NCBI RefSeq assembly: GCF_004369205.1
Contig: NZ_QFGA01000001.1
Location: forward strand, 1,116,001-1,180,000
Direction of reading: 5' to 3'
Origin: Pelotomaculum schinkii
GTDB taxonomy: Bacteria > Bacillota > Desulfotomaculia > Desulfotomaculales > Pelotomaculaceae
Length of the DNA stretch: 64,000 bases
Made by a program: the position numbers and the translations under genes. Below, one piece after another: positions 1 to 8,332 of this stretch. How positions within the stretch are numbered: position 1 is the stretch's first letter; each line of letters begins with the position of its first letter. The notes under the pieces were generated by a model, which did not search any database, was not told the DNA's origin, and saw nothing but the letters and a program-made list of their open reading frames with translations.

Positions 1-461
1 GGCGTTGCTGTGCCAGGTGGAAAAAGCTTAACACTGCGCTTTTTGCGCGATTGAAATCGCGCCTGCATCAGAGATAGCAATTGAAAGTTATTTTTGTTCA
101 TGAACCCTGGATAAACCGTTACGCAACCTGCAAGCAGCATGCTCATTGCCCTAATTTATTGGTACAGGCCTAAAGTAATACAGCAATAACCACCTTGACG
201 ATAATAGAACAGTCAGGCAGCCAACTCTGCGGTTGAACCTGGCTGTTTTATTTTAATACCTGGTATTTCTCTTTACCTGAGTTTTTTTACGAACTATTAA
301 TAATATGCGTTATATCTAAATCATTTAAATAGGTGATAGGAAACCATGCAGCAATAAATAAATTAAATAACACTCATAAAGGGGTAAACATATTCCGGGA
401 CGAATAGTTTTTTAAATATATTATTTCTCCCCAAATCAATTATAAAGATGAGGTGTCAATA
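1..461. other. Intergenic region upstream of the first gene
   Basis: No gene was recognised here. Bases 47-75 hold a fragment of the dispersed REP-like repeat (a gcgcgattgaaatcgcgc palindrome). A terminator hairpin lies at 208-254. The rest (255-446) is AT-rich and probably carries the promoter of the first gene, but I could not choose a convincing -35/-10 pair. Confidence 0.5.
208..254 (+). terminator. Rho-independent terminator
   Basis: A 10-bp stem pairs AACAGTCAGG with CCTGGCTGTT (one T-G pair) and is followed by TTTATTTT. It probably ends a gene lying left of the window. Confidence 0.6.
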
Positions 462-1748
462 TTGGCAAATGATTACCGCCCCATGTGGGAATCTCTCGGG
501 CTCGACCTGGAGGCGCACGACCAACTGCTGCAGGTAATTCCGCCGGCTTTCGGGGAAGTTTATATGCAGCAGAAGAACCGGCCGGCGGAAATGGAGTATT
601 TTGATTTTGTGATTAGCGAAATCCACGGCCTGCGCATTCAGGAACTGCAGGAACACAAGGCACGTGGTGGCAAGGTAGTCGGCGCTTTTTGCATTTTTGT
701 CCCGGAGGAAATCGTCCGGGCCGCCGGCGGCATCTGCGTCGGACTGTGTTCCGGAGCCGAGATAGGTACCGCCCAGGCTGAAAAGGTGCTGCCCAGGAAC
801 ATCTGCCCCTTGATTAAGTCCTTCATGGGTTTCAAACTCGGTCACGTCTGTCCTTATTTTGAGTCCTGTGATATGGTCGTCGGCGAAACCACGTGCGACG
901 GCAAGAAAAAAGCTTTTGAAATCCTCAACGACTATGTGCCCGTGCATATGATGGAAACCCCTCAGATGAAAAGGGAAAAAGACAAAGCATTATGGCGCAG
1001 CGAGGTGCGGGACTTTGTAACCGAAATGGAACAGTTTACCGGGAACAATGTCACTTATGAATCCTTAAAAAGGGCCATTCAGGATGTGAACGGCAAGAGG
1101 AAGGTACTGGCACGCCTGGCAGAACTGCGCAAAAATATTCCTGCGCCCATCAGCGGCAAAGACAGCCTTTTGATTGAACAGATCGCTATGTACGACGACG
1201 TGGACAGGTTTACCGGACAGACCGCCAAACTCTGTGACGAACTCGAGGAACGGGTCCGCACAGGCGCCGGTGTGCATGAACCGGGGGCCCTGCGGATAAT
1301 TGTATCCGGCACTCCCATGGCCGTCCCCAACTGGAAGGTCCCCCATATCATCGAAAGCAGTGGAGCGGTTATTGTTGCCGAGGAGCTTTGCACAGGCCTG
1401 CGCTATTTTGAGAACACCGTAGCTGAAGACGGCCACGACCTGGAACAGCAGGTAGACGCCCTAGCCAAACGCTACCTCGATATCGACTGCGCCTGCTTTA
1501 CCCCTAACGCTGCGCGCACCGATAAACTGGTGCAACTAGCTGAAGAATATAAGGCTGACGGGATCATCCACTGCTCCCTGGCTTTCTGCGACCCTTATCT
1601 GGTCGAAGCAAACCGGGTTGAAAAAGTATTGAAAGAGCACAATATACCACTCTTGAGAATTGAAACGGACTATGGCCAGGAAGATTCGGGACAGCTAAAG
1701 ACAAGAATTGAAGCGTTCTTTGAAATGCTTGCCGCAAAAAAAGCCTGA
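462..1748 (+). CDS. 2-hydroxyacyl-CoA dehydratase family protein (double-cubane-type subunit 1)
   Basis: This is a member of the HgdB/BcrC/double-cubane-cluster (DCCP) family, about 428 residues. Conserved cysteines can be seen near residues 77, 92, 96, 115, 130, 136 and 145, including the family motifs KVLPRNICPLIKS and ETTCDGKKK. Family members carry Fe-S clusters that receive ATP-energised electrons from an HgdC/DCCP-R ATPase, and such an activator is encoded at 3390. Known relatives dehydrate 2-hydroxyacyl-CoAs, reduce benzoyl-CoA, or reduce small molecules at an [8Fe-9S] double cubane. The substrate here cannot be told from sequence. TTG at 462 is preferred over GTG at 453 because GAGGTG lies 7 nt upstream of the TTG. 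A paralogue follows at 2227 after a REP-containing gap. Confidence 0.88.
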   Translation: MANDYRPMWESLGLDLEAHDQLLQVIPPAFGEVYMQQKNRPAEMEYFDFVISEIHGLRIQELQEHKARGGKVVGAFCIFVPEEIVRAAGGICVGLCSGAEIGTAQAEKVLPRNICPLIKSFMGFKLGHVCPYFESCDMVVGETTCDGKKKAFEILNDYVPVHMMETPQMKREKDKALWRSEVRDFVTEMEQFTGNNVTYESLKRAIQDVNGKRKVLARLAELRKNIPAPISGKDSLLIEQIAMYDDVDRFTGQTAKLCDELEERVRTGAGVHEPGALRIIVSGTPMAVPNWKVPHIIESSGAVIVAEELCTGLRYFENTVAEDGHDLEQQVDALAKRYLDIDCACFTPNAARTDKLVQLAEEYKADGIIHCSLAFCDPYLVEANRVEKVLKEHNIPLLRIETDYGQEDSGQLKTRIEAFFEMLAAKKA

Positions 1749-2226
1749 TTGTCCCACCATCCCTGATAACGGCATTGTGGATTGGCCTTCAAATTCACAC
1801 ATGACCATTGAAACTACCTGAAAATGCAGGTGCGAATTCATTCGCACAAAAGTTACTGTAGATGCCCAAGTTCGGCGCTGACGCGCCGTGTGCGATTAAA
1901 ATCGCACCTACATCGCTGGTATTTTCATTATACGTGGCGCCGCTGACGGCACGGGCAACTACCTTGAATAGGAACTCGCTGACAAGCAGAAAATGGCCAC
2001 CTAACCTTTGAGTGGTTAATAGACCGGCCTGATGTTGCAGGCGCCAATTCATTGCGCCTGCAACATCAGGTAATTTTCTGTTGACCTGAATACATGAGGA
2101 TGCAAATAAACTATTTTTATTTCCCTGTTTATTACAATAAATATATTTTATTTATATGATAGAGGAATTTTATAATAATTGGGTGAATGTTACACTCAGT
2201 CTTTTTAACCTGAAAGGTGGGCGTCT
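1749..2226. repeat. REP-containing intergenic gap between the two dehydratase-like genes
   Basis: A complete REP/MITE-like module occupies about 1817-1930: a GTGCGAATTCATTCGCAC palindrome, a GGCGCTGACGCGCC palindrome and a GTGCGATTAAAATCGCAC palindrome. A second perfect hairpin around 2033-2071 pairs CCTGATGTTGCAGGCGC with its complement across AATTCATT. From 2100 onward the DNA is AT-rich and probably carries the promoter of the gene at 2227. Confidence 0.7.
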
Positions 2227-3384
2227 ATGCGACCCTCAATGATGAAAATTTTTGATAACCTGCGTGACCAGAACATCCTCGACCTTGAGCACGCCAAAAG
2301 GGACAACAAGAAGGTCGTGGGAATGTACTGCGCTTACTCTCCCCAGGAGCTCGCGCTGGCAGCTGGAGCCATTCCGGTGTCTTTGTGCGGGACGAAGAAC
2401 GAGCCGGTGGCGGCCGCTGAAAAAGTGCTGCCCCGCAACCTGTGCCCCCTGATCAAGTCCAGCTTTGGCTTTGCCATAACCGATACCTGCCCCTATTTTC
2501 GTTTTTCAGATTTTCTTGTCGCCGACACGACCTGCGACGGCAAGAAAAAAATGTTTGAAATACTGAGCAGTATTAAACCCATGCATGTCCTGCACCTGCC
2601 GCAGGGAACAGACCGTCCGGGCGCCCTGGGATGGTGGCTGGAAGAAATACGCGTCCTTAAAGACAAGTTGGAGGAAAACCTGGGGGCAACAATCGATGAG
2701 GACGGTCTGCGTGCAGCCATCAAGCTGACCAACAGAGAGCGGCAGGTGATGAGAAAACTGCATGAGATGAATAGACTTGACCCTGCCCCGCTGTCTGGAG
2801 TAGATCTGCTCACCGCTACCTGGTTGAGGAGTTTCAGCGTTGATAAGGCAGAAGGAATTGAACTAGTCGAACAACTTATAGAAGAGATCCAGGAAATAGC
2901 GGAGAAGGGACTCTCCCCCTTCCGACCGGGGACACCCCGTATCCTTCTCACCGGCTGCCCGGTGGGCAGCGGCTCGGAGAAGGTATTAAAACTCGTGGAG
3001 GAATGCGGCGGCAGCGTAGTTTGCCTGGAAAACTGCAGCGGGATCAAAACCCAGGTGTATTTGATCGATGAGGACGAAAGCAAGGACCCGCTGGAAGCTA
3101 TTGCCGAAAGATACCTGCAGATCCCCTGTTCATGCATGTCCCCCAATCCCGGCAGGCTCGAACTGATCAGTAAATTAATTGATGAGTACCGGGTTGACGG
3201 GGTTGTTGACCTTACCTGGCAAGCCTGCCACACCTATAACGTCGAAGCTGAATTGGTGCGCCAACTGATCAAAGATAAGTTCGGACTGCCCTACATCCAG
3301 CTGGAAACCGATTACTCAACCTCGGATGTAGAACAGCTGAAGACCCGGGTCGCTGCATTTATCGAAATGATGGACAGGAGTTGA
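2227..3384 (+). CDS. Double-cubane-cluster-type 2-hydroxyacyl-CoA dehydratase family protein (subunit 2)
   Basis: At 385 residues this has the length expected of the compact DCCP subfamily. Conserved cysteines are at residues 35, 54, 73, 88 and 103, within VVGMYCAYSP, NLCPLIKSSFGF, CPYF and DTTCDGKKKMF. DCCPs are known as homodimers with an [8Fe-9S] double cubane that use ATP hydrolysed by a partner ATPase to reduce small substrates. The partner gene starts 5 bp after this one ends, so the two are clearly co-transcribed. An AAAGGTGG site precedes the ATG. With the paralogue at 462, this locus could encode either a heterodimer or two homodimeric reductases that share an activator. Confidence 0.9.
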   Translation: MRPSMMKIFDNLRDQNILDLEHAKRDNKKVVGMYCAYSPQELALAAGAIPVSLCGTKNEPVAAAEKVLPRNLCPLIKSSFGFAITDTCPYFRFSDFLVADTTCDGKKKMFEILSSIKPMHVLHLPQGTDRPGALGWWLEEIRVLKDKLEENLGATIDEDGLRAAIKLTNRERQVMRKLHEMNRLDPAPLSGVDLLTATWLRSFSVDKAEGIELVEQLIEEIQEIAEKGLSPFRPGTPRILLTGCPVGSGSEKVLKLVEECGGSVVCLENCSGIKTQVYLIDEDESKDPLEAIAERYLQIPCSCMSPNPGRLELISKLIDEYRVDGVVDLTWQACHTYNVEAELVRQLIKDKFGLPYIQLETDYSTSDVEQLKTRVAAFIEMMDRS

Positions 3385-3389
3385 ACAAC

Positions 3390-4160
3390 ATGATTACAGT
3401 GGGCATAGATGTCGGGTCCATTACCACCAAAGCAGTATTATTAAACGGTACGACCTGGCAGAGCCTGCTGCTGCCGACCGGCTGCAGCCCCCGGGATGCC
3501 GGTAAGAGCGTATTCGAGCAAATTCTTGACAGGGCCTCTCTATCTCCTGCAGACGTCGACTGTGTTGTCGGGACTGGCTACGGCAGGATTTCACTCCCCT
3601 TCATCGATAAGGCGATCACGGAAATCACCTGCCATGCCAGGGGCGCACTTCACCTGGTAAACGGTACCGACATGGTAATCGATATAGGCGGCCAGGACAG
3701 CAAGGTAATCATGATTGATGAGCAGGGCCGTGTTATCAATTTCGCTATGAACGACAAATGCGCCGCCGGTACCGGAAGATTCTTACAGGTTATGGCGGCT
3801 GTGCTGGGCGCCGATGTGAGCGATTTGGCGGACCTGGCGCGGGGAGCCGAGCCGGTACAGATCAGCAGTATGTGCACGGTTTTCGCCGAGTCGGAAGTGG
3901 TCAGCCTGCTGGCCCAGGGTGTGTCCAAGGAACGCATCATCTCCGGCATCCACCGTTCTGTTGCCGGTCGTGTGGCCTCTATGGCCGGAAGGCTGGGCCG
4001 GGGCAGGCGGATTACCTTCACCGGGGGCGTCGCCAGAAACGGCGGGGTAAGAGAGTTTCTTGCCCGGGAACTGGGCCAGGAGGTCACTGTGGCGCCCGAA
4101 CCCCAGATGGCCGGAGCGATCGGCGCCGCACTCCTGGCCAGGGATAGATGCAAACACTAG
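3390..4160 (+). CDS. ASKHA-type ATPase activator of 2-hydroxyacyl-CoA dehydratase/DCCP (HgdC/BcrD/DCCP-R family)
   Basis: This is a 256-residue BadF/BadG/BcrA/BcrD-type ATPase. The N-terminal phosphate-1 motif GIDVGSITTKAV, the DIGGQDSK phosphate-2 motif and a C-terminal FTGGVARN adenosine-type motif are intact. Two cysteines, Cys124 (NDKCAAGTG) and Cys162 (SSMCTVF), are the ligands of the [4Fe-4S] cluster bridging the homodimer in this family. ATP hydrolysis lowers the potential of that cluster and injects an electron into the partner protein. An ATG at 3390 with AGGAG 10 nt upstream is preferred over the TTG at 3381 that overlaps the previous stop. Confidence 0.9.
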   Translation: MITVGIDVGSITTKAVLLNGTTWQSLLLPTGCSPRDAGKSVFEQILDRASLSPADVDCVVGTGYGRISLPFIDKAITEITCHARGALHLVNGTDMVIDIGGQDSKVIMIDEQGRVINFAMNDKCAAGTGRFLQVMAAVLGADVSDLADLARGAEPVQISSMCTVFAESEVVSLLAQGVSKERIISGIHRSVAGRVASMAGRLGRGRRITFTGGVARNGGVREFLARELGQEVTVAPEPQMAGAIGAALLARDRCKH

Positions 4161-4251
4161 CAAAGCCAACGCTTTTCCAAAACCCGCATACCAGCTTTAT
4201 TTTTCGGATACATCGCTTGTGGTAATTATTCATTTTCAAGGAGTAATTTAC

Positions 4252-4506
4252 ATGTCAAAAACACTGGTGGAGTTCATTAATACCTGCTCCTGCTGCGATG
4301 AACATATTCAAACAATTAAAAACACGGCCCAAAAACACGGTGACCAAGTGGAAGTGAAGATTTACTACGCCGGTAAGGATGTTGATTATCTCAAAAAATA
4401 TGGGATGGTAACCAAAGGCACGATGATTATTGACGGCAGAAAAAAAATTGATAACCTTTCTAAAACAATTATTGAAAAAGCTATTGAAGACGCGCTGAGG
4501 AGCTGA
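4252..4506 (+). CDS. saoT: Thioredoxin-like small protein, SaoT-like
   Basis: This 84-residue protein has a thioredoxin/glutaredoxin-like fold signature: an N-terminal strand (KTLVEFIN), then the cysteine motif TCSCCDEH (Cys12, Cys14, Cys15), and a conserved TKGTMIIDG segment before the last strand. In the family I recall as SaoT, one of these positions may be selenocysteine; here all are Cys codons. It starts behind AAGGAG and lies 5 bp upstream of the permease. The role inferred is thiol-disulfide chemistry or soft-metal handover in the cytoplasm. The sao name rests on motif and neighbourhood together, not on a search. Confidence 0.75.
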   Translation: MSKTLVEFINTCSCCDEHIQTIKNTAQKHGDQVEVKIYYAGKDVDYLKKYGMVTKGTMIIDGRKKIDNLSKTIIEKAIEDALRS

Positions 4507-4511
4507 ATTTT

Positions 4512-5600
4512 TTGATTTTGGAGCTACTGCAAAAGGTTATTCTGGCATCTTTTGACATCCTCAACAGCGCTTCAGTATGGCTGGTCATAAGTTTTATTCT
4601 GGCAGGCCTGATGCACAACCTCTTAAGCCCGGACCGGCTGCACCGGACGCTGGGAAACAGGAAGATATCGTCTCTGGTCAAGGCAACACTGTCAGGCATG
4701 CTCCTGCCCATCTGCAGTTGCGGTGTTATTCCCCTGGGCGTGGGGCTATATTATTCCGGAGCCTACCTGGGGCCCACCCTGGCTTTTATGACGGCTACGC
4801 CCATTATTAATCCGGCAGCCATACTCCTGGCCTATGGTTTTTTAGGGCCGCAGATAGCCACTATTTATCTCGCAACCGGGTTTGTGGCGCCAATTTTGAT
4901 TGGTATGGCCGGCAACGCGCTTGCCGGGCGGGAGCTCCATGCTCCAGGCATGGAAAATCCCGTAGAGATGGTCAACCTGGAGTCCGGTGCGGAAACCAGC
5001 CTGGCACAGAAACTGAGTTCAGGCCTGCATTGGGGTTTTTTTGACATGGGTGTATCCGTCAGTAAATACGTGTGTATCGGCATGCTGCTGGCCGGATTGA
5101 TGATCACGCTGGTACCGGCGTCCTTTATCCAGCAGTACCTGGGCAGCCCCGGCATGATTTCCATAGCCGGCATCGCCGTCCTGGGAGCGATTATGTACGT
5201 CTGCGCGGTGGGACACATTCCATTTATCGCTGCGCTTATAGCTAGCGGAGCGGCGCCTGGCCTGGCGATTACATTTTTGATGACCGGCGCCGCCACCAAT
5301 CTACCCGAATTAATCAGTATGTATAAAATGATCGGCAGGCGAACCGTAGTCATTTATATTACTGTCTTGACTCTCTCTTCATTATTTGTTGGCTACCTGA
5401 CCAATCTATACCTGCTGCCGGGCTTTGTGCCTTTCTTTGACCTGACCAGCACCCGTCAAACTATCGGTCTGGCCAACAGCTTGATTTTCTCTGCTCCCGG
5501 TCCTCTTCGCTATCTATGTTCAGCAATCATCACAGCTCTAGGCCTTCATGCTTTGTGGCCGGGCATCAAAAGAGCGCTGCTTAAAGAAAGGGTCGCATGA
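4512..5600 (+). CDS. saoE: ArsP/DUF318-type permease, SaoE-like efflux transporter
   Basis: This 362-residue polytopic membrane protein has about eight hydrophobic segments. The first half carries the permease-family signature ICSCGVIPLGVGLYYSGAYL followed by ATPIINPAA, and the second half repeats the theme with GHIPFIAALIASG and TGAATNLPELI. This resembles the PF03773 permeases that include ArsP, known to export trivalent organoarsenicals, so a soft-metal or organometal export role is plausible. Translation starts at TTG 4512 behind GAGGAGCTGA and the gene overlaps the next by 4 bp (ATGA), which implies translational coupling. Confidence 0.82.
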   Translation: MILELLQKVILASFDILNSASVWLVISFILAGLMHNLLSPDRLHRTLGNRKISSLVKATLSGMLLPICSCGVIPLGVGLYYSGAYLGPTLAFMTATPIINPAAILLAYGFLGPQIATIYLATGFVAPILIGMAGNALAGRELHAPGMENPVEMVNLESGAETSLAQKLSSGLHWGFFDMGVSVSKYVCIGMLLAGLMITLVPASFIQQYLGSPGMISIAGIAVLGAIMYVCAVGHIPFIAALIASGAAPGLAITFLMTGAATNLPELISMYKMIGRRTVVIYITVLTLSSLFVGYLTNLYLLPGFVPFFDLTSTRQTIGLANSLIFSAPGPLRYLCSAIITALGLHALWPGIKRALLKERVA

Positions 5601-6079
5601 TGCCCCGTCGTAAGCTGCTCCAGAGATTTTTTGCTTGTGTAGTTTTGGTACTGCTGGCCGGCGGCTGCGCAGCAGGGAACGGCAAGATGCCTCCTCCTGC
5701 CGCAGGTGATGAAGCCTTCCGGGGAGGCCCTATGCTTGAATATTTTAAGGCCGCCCACCCCGGTAAGGAAGTCATAATTTTAGACAAGGCCGATCTGAAT
5801 AGCGACAACACTGAGGATATGGTGGTGATTTTCAGAGAGAGCAAGGAAACGAACTCGATGCTGGTCGTACTTGATTTATCAGGTTCATACCAGTGCACCA
5901 ATAAGGTACCGGCGCCGGTGTCCAACCAGGTCATCCAGTTTAAGGACATCGACCAGAAACCACCTTTGGAGTTTATCGTCCAGGGCATGAAAGGCGCCAA
6001 TGTCGGTTATGCAATTTATCGCGTGGAAGGAACAAAACTGGAGGACTTATTTGGAGAGGGGATGAAAGACTGCTGCTAG
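5597..6079 (+). CDS. saoC: Small lipoprotein ending in Cys-Cys-COOH, SaoC-like
   Basis: This 160-residue protein has a lysine/arginine-rich start, a hydrophobic stretch and a lipobox-like LAGGC, suggesting a lipoprotein anchored outside the membrane. Its last two residues are Cys159-Cys160, followed directly by TAG. That is the hallmark of the family I recall as 'Cys-Cys-COOH (seleno)protein SaoC'. A C-terminal vicinal thiol pair is the kind of site mercuric reductase uses to take up metal. The body contains a calcium-site-like DKADLNSDNTED segment. The start overlaps the permease stop, so the two are co-expressed. Confidence 0.8.
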   Translation: MMPRRKLLQRFFACVVLVLLAGGCAAGNGKMPPPAAGDEAFRGGPMLEYFKAAHPGKEVIILDKADLNSDNTEDMVVIFRESKETNSMLVVLDLSGSYQCTNKVPAPVSNQVIQFKDIDQKPPLEFIVQGMKGANVGYAIYRVEGTKLEDLFGEGMKDCC

Positions 6080-6099
6080 ACATTTTAGACTGAAAACAC

Positions 6100-6195
6100 G
6101 GGGAGAAATGGGGATGGTCCCCCGCGGGCTTCAAACCCATTTGTCTGCCTGTCATGCAGGTGGGAGTCCGGTTCGAATCCGACTTCTCCCCACCA
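6100..6195 (+). tRNA. selC: tRNA-Sec (anticodon UCA)
   Basis: The gene is 96 nt including the encoded CCA. It has an 8-bp acceptor stem (GGGGAGAA with TTCTCCCC), a D arm (GGGGA/TCCCC), the anticodon loop CTTCAAA with anticodon TCA at 6131-6133, a long variable arm of about 7 bp at 6145-6163, and the T loop TTCGAAT. The 8-bp acceptor stem, long extra arm and UCA anticodon are specific to selenocysteine tRNA. Oddities are discriminator A at 6192 where G is usual, a C-A mismatch in the anticodon stem (6125/6139) and one bulged C in the T stem. It sits between two cysteine-rich cluster genes. selA, selB and selD are not in the window. Confidence 0.93.
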
Positions 6196-6231
6196 AAACC
6201 ATCTCAAGTATTACTTTCAAGGAGAGAAATT

Positions 6232-7368
6232 ATGGATAACAAGATCAGAACTGTCATGCTGCTTATTGTGTCAATCAGCCTGCTTACGCTTTTGACCGGC
6301 TGCGGCGGGGGCGACAAGCCTGCAGACCAAAACAAAGCCACCACGAATATCGCAATACCGGAAAAAGACAAGGACTACGTGGTGCAGCTCGGTTATTACG
6401 ACTGCGATCACATGACCGGCGCCTGCATCGCCAAAGATGCGGGGATATATGATGAACTGGGTCTTAAAGTTAACGTGCTCGGGAATGCCAAGGTTCCCGA
6501 AGCGATGGCGGCGGGCCAGATGGATGTGGGGTACGTAGGCAATTCCCGTATGATGCGCGCATTTTTACAGGGCTCTCCCATTGTCGTCGGCGCCAACAAC
6601 CACATCGGCGGTTCCCACTATCTGGTTGCCTCCAATGATATCAAGGAACCAAAAGACTTATTGGGCAAGAAACTGGCTATCGGGACAGCCCCAGAGAAAA
6701 ATAACCCTTCGTGGATTGTAATGGCTGAAAGGCTAGGACTCCCTATCGAGGGCGCGAACTACGAAGTGCTAAACATGGCCGACAAGGATGAGTACTTCGC
6801 CCTGAAGGCAGGTAAACTGGATGGGTATGCCGCCTGCGACCCCTGGGGTTCGATGGCTGAATTCGAAAAAACCGGCCACGTCCTTGCCGCTATGGATAAA
6901 TTGCCAAGCGGAGAGTGGGGCGAGTGCTGCGCCTTCAACTTGAATAAGAATTTTGCCACGGAACATCCGGAGTTGGCCAAGTTGATGGTCCTGTCCCATA
7001 CCAAAGCAATAGAACATATGTATCTTAAGCCTGTTCGCTCAGCCGAAATTTTTGCCGAAAATTACAAGGTGCCCATGGAAGTCGCACTGATGACCATGTG
7101 GAAGAAAACGGTTGCTGAAGGCAGGACTATCACCTGGAAAATTGACCTGAATAACTGGCAAAGACAAATAGATATGGAACTTGGGTTTGGAACACTTGAT
7201 AAGGCGCCAAACGTGAATGAGTTTATTCAGCCCCAATACCTGAACGAAAGCGGGGCCGATGACTTTGACACCTTTATCAAGGAAAAAGTTGACCCGGTCT
7301 TCCCGGTAGGCATGCCTTACGAAGAGTGGAAAGCCAAAGCCTATAATCTGGAAGGTAAAACTGCATAA
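6232..7368 (+). CDS. ABC transporter substrate-binding lipoprotein (NitT/TauT type), sao-associated
   Basis: This 378-residue NMT1/SsuA-type periplasmic-binding-fold protein has a signal peptide with the lipobox LTGC (Cys24). Unusually for this fold it carries several cysteines near the ligand cleft, YYDCDHMTGAC near the first strand and a vicinal pair in WGECCAFN, so a thiophilic ligand is likely. It lies 36 bp downstream of the tRNA-Sec 3' end. A longer frame starting at 6154 would run inside the tRNA and was set aside; the ATG at 6232 has GGAGAG 7 nt upstream. It is one of two binding proteins that probably feed the permease/ATPase pair at 8278-9902. The cluster may call this family SaoX; I am not certain of that name. 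Confidence 0.82.
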   Translation: MDNKIRTVMLLIVSISLLTLLTGCGGGDKPADQNKATTNIAIPEKDKDYVVQLGYYDCDHMTGACIAKDAGIYDELGLKVNVLGNAKVPEAMAAGQMDVGYVGNSRMMRAFLQGSPIVVGANNHIGGSHYLVASNDIKEPKDLLGKKLAIGTAPEKNNPSWIVMAERLGLPIEGANYEVLNMADKDEYFALKAGKLDGYAACDPWGSMAEFEKTGHVLAAMDKLPSGEWGECCAFNLNKNFATEHPELAKLMVLSHTKAIEHMYLKPVRSAEIFAENYKVPMEVALMTMWKKTVAEGRTITWKIDLNNWQRQIDMELGFGTLDKAPNVNEFIQPQYLNESGADDFDTFIKEKVDPVFPVGMPYEEWKAKAYNLEGKTA

Positions 7369-7374
7369 GATAAC

Positions 7375-7490
7375 CTGAAAATGCAGTTGCGAATTCATTC
7401 GCACAAATGCAACAGTGGCTGCCACAAGTGCGGCGCTGGCGCGCCGTGTGCGATTGAAATCGCACCTACATCGGCTGGTATTTTCATTCT
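7375..7490 (+). repeat. REP/MITE-like module
   Basis: This intergenic module has the same architecture as 1817-1930: ctgaaaatgca, a GCGAATTCATTCGC palindrome, a GGCGCTGGCGCGCC palindrome and a GTGCGATTGAAATCGCAC palindrome, then tattttcat. It lies inside the transporter operon between the two binding-protein genes. Confidence 0.8.
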
Positions 7491-7528
7491 CTGCCAAGCC
7501 GCATCAGAGGCATGGATGTCTAAAAATA

Positions 7529-8332
7529 ATGAAAAAATTATTTGTCATAGCAGCGGCAGCTGTCCTGCTGCTGACAGCCTTCTTGTACCCTCAGCGGGGA
7601 GGAGACAACGGGAAGGTTAAAATAGGTGCGCCTGACGACACAGGCGGCATGATCATACACTACCTGGTGCACGAAAAGGGCTACGGGGATGCTGAGGTGC
7701 AGCATGATTTTGAACTGTACCCGGTGAAGGATTGCTGCTCCAGCACCTCCCAGTGGGCCTTAAGCAGCAATCAGTATGACCTTGCCGTCATGTGCCCTGA
7801 CGCGGCTGAAAGCCTCCTGGAAAAAGACGGCCGGTTTGAAATCGTCAGCCCTTGTCTGATGAATTCGGACATCGTGGTGGTTAAACCCGGGCTTACTCCA
7901 CAAAAAATCGGGATTGCCCAGAACCGCACGCACCAGACACAAATTGTGGCTGATATTTTCGGCCAGGGGTGCGCCACAGCGCTTATGCTGCCGGCAGCCA
8001 TTCCCTACGCCTATGAGAAAAACGCGGTTGACGGCGTGGTCGTGGATGCGCTGAGGGGATTTACCATGACCGGAGATAAACTGCCTGCGACTGCCGTGGA
8101 AGCAGACCACATCACCTACGTACTGGTTGTTAACAATAGCTTTAAAGATGACCCGCGTTATCAGGAATTTCTTGACTTGTTTCAGCAGTCGGTTGAAGAA
8201 CTAAATAACCCGGATATCCTGATGGAGGAGATCGGGAGATACAAAAATATCGACTTTTCACGCGAGGAGGTGAACCAATGGAACCGGTTGGGGATAAAGC
8301 ACGTATTTACAATTCCAGAAATGCGCGGTTAA
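7529..8332 (+). CDS. saoB: ABC transporter substrate-binding protein with Cys-Cys motif, SaoB-like
   Basis: The mature-type start MKKLFVIAAAAVLLL gives an N-terminal signal or anchor and a 267-residue protein. The longer frame from 7415 is translated repeat sequence and was not used. The protein has the NMT1-like binding fold and a vicinal Cys69-Cys70 pair in PVKDCCSST, with a further cysteine in AVMCPDAA. In the family I recall as 'substrate-binding (seleno)protein SaoB', the CC position may be selenocysteine; here both are Cys. The 3' end overlaps the permease start by 55 bp. Together with the protein at 6232 it suggests capture of a thiol-reactive ligand outside the cell. Confidence 0.78.
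   Translation: MKKLFVIAAAAVLLLTAFLYPQRGGDNGKVKIGAPDDTGGMIIHYLVHEKGYGDAEVQHDFELYPVKDCCSSTSQWALSSNQYDLAVMCPDAAESLLEKDGRFEIVSPCLMNSDIVVVKPGLTPQKIGIAQNRTHQTQIVADIFGQGCATALMLPAAIPYAYEKNAVDGVVVDALRGFTMTGDKLPATAVEADHITYVLVVNNSFKDDPRYQEFLDLFQQSVEELNNPDILMEEIGRYKNIDFSREEVNQWNRLGIKHVFTIPEMRG

Noticed and set aside
2493-3233. 246-residue minus-strand frame opposite the second double-cubane gene
   Set aside because: It is the antisense shadow of a strongly conserved gene and resembles no family.
6154-6231. N-terminal extension of the substrate-binding protein starting at 6154
   Set aside because: It begins inside the tRNA-Sec gene and lacks a ribosome site; the ATG at 6232 has a good site and starts a normal signal peptide.
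7381-7620. 79-residue frame and the 7415 start of the SaoB-like protein
   Set aside because: Both translate the REP-like repeat; the signal-peptide Met at 7529 is the better start.
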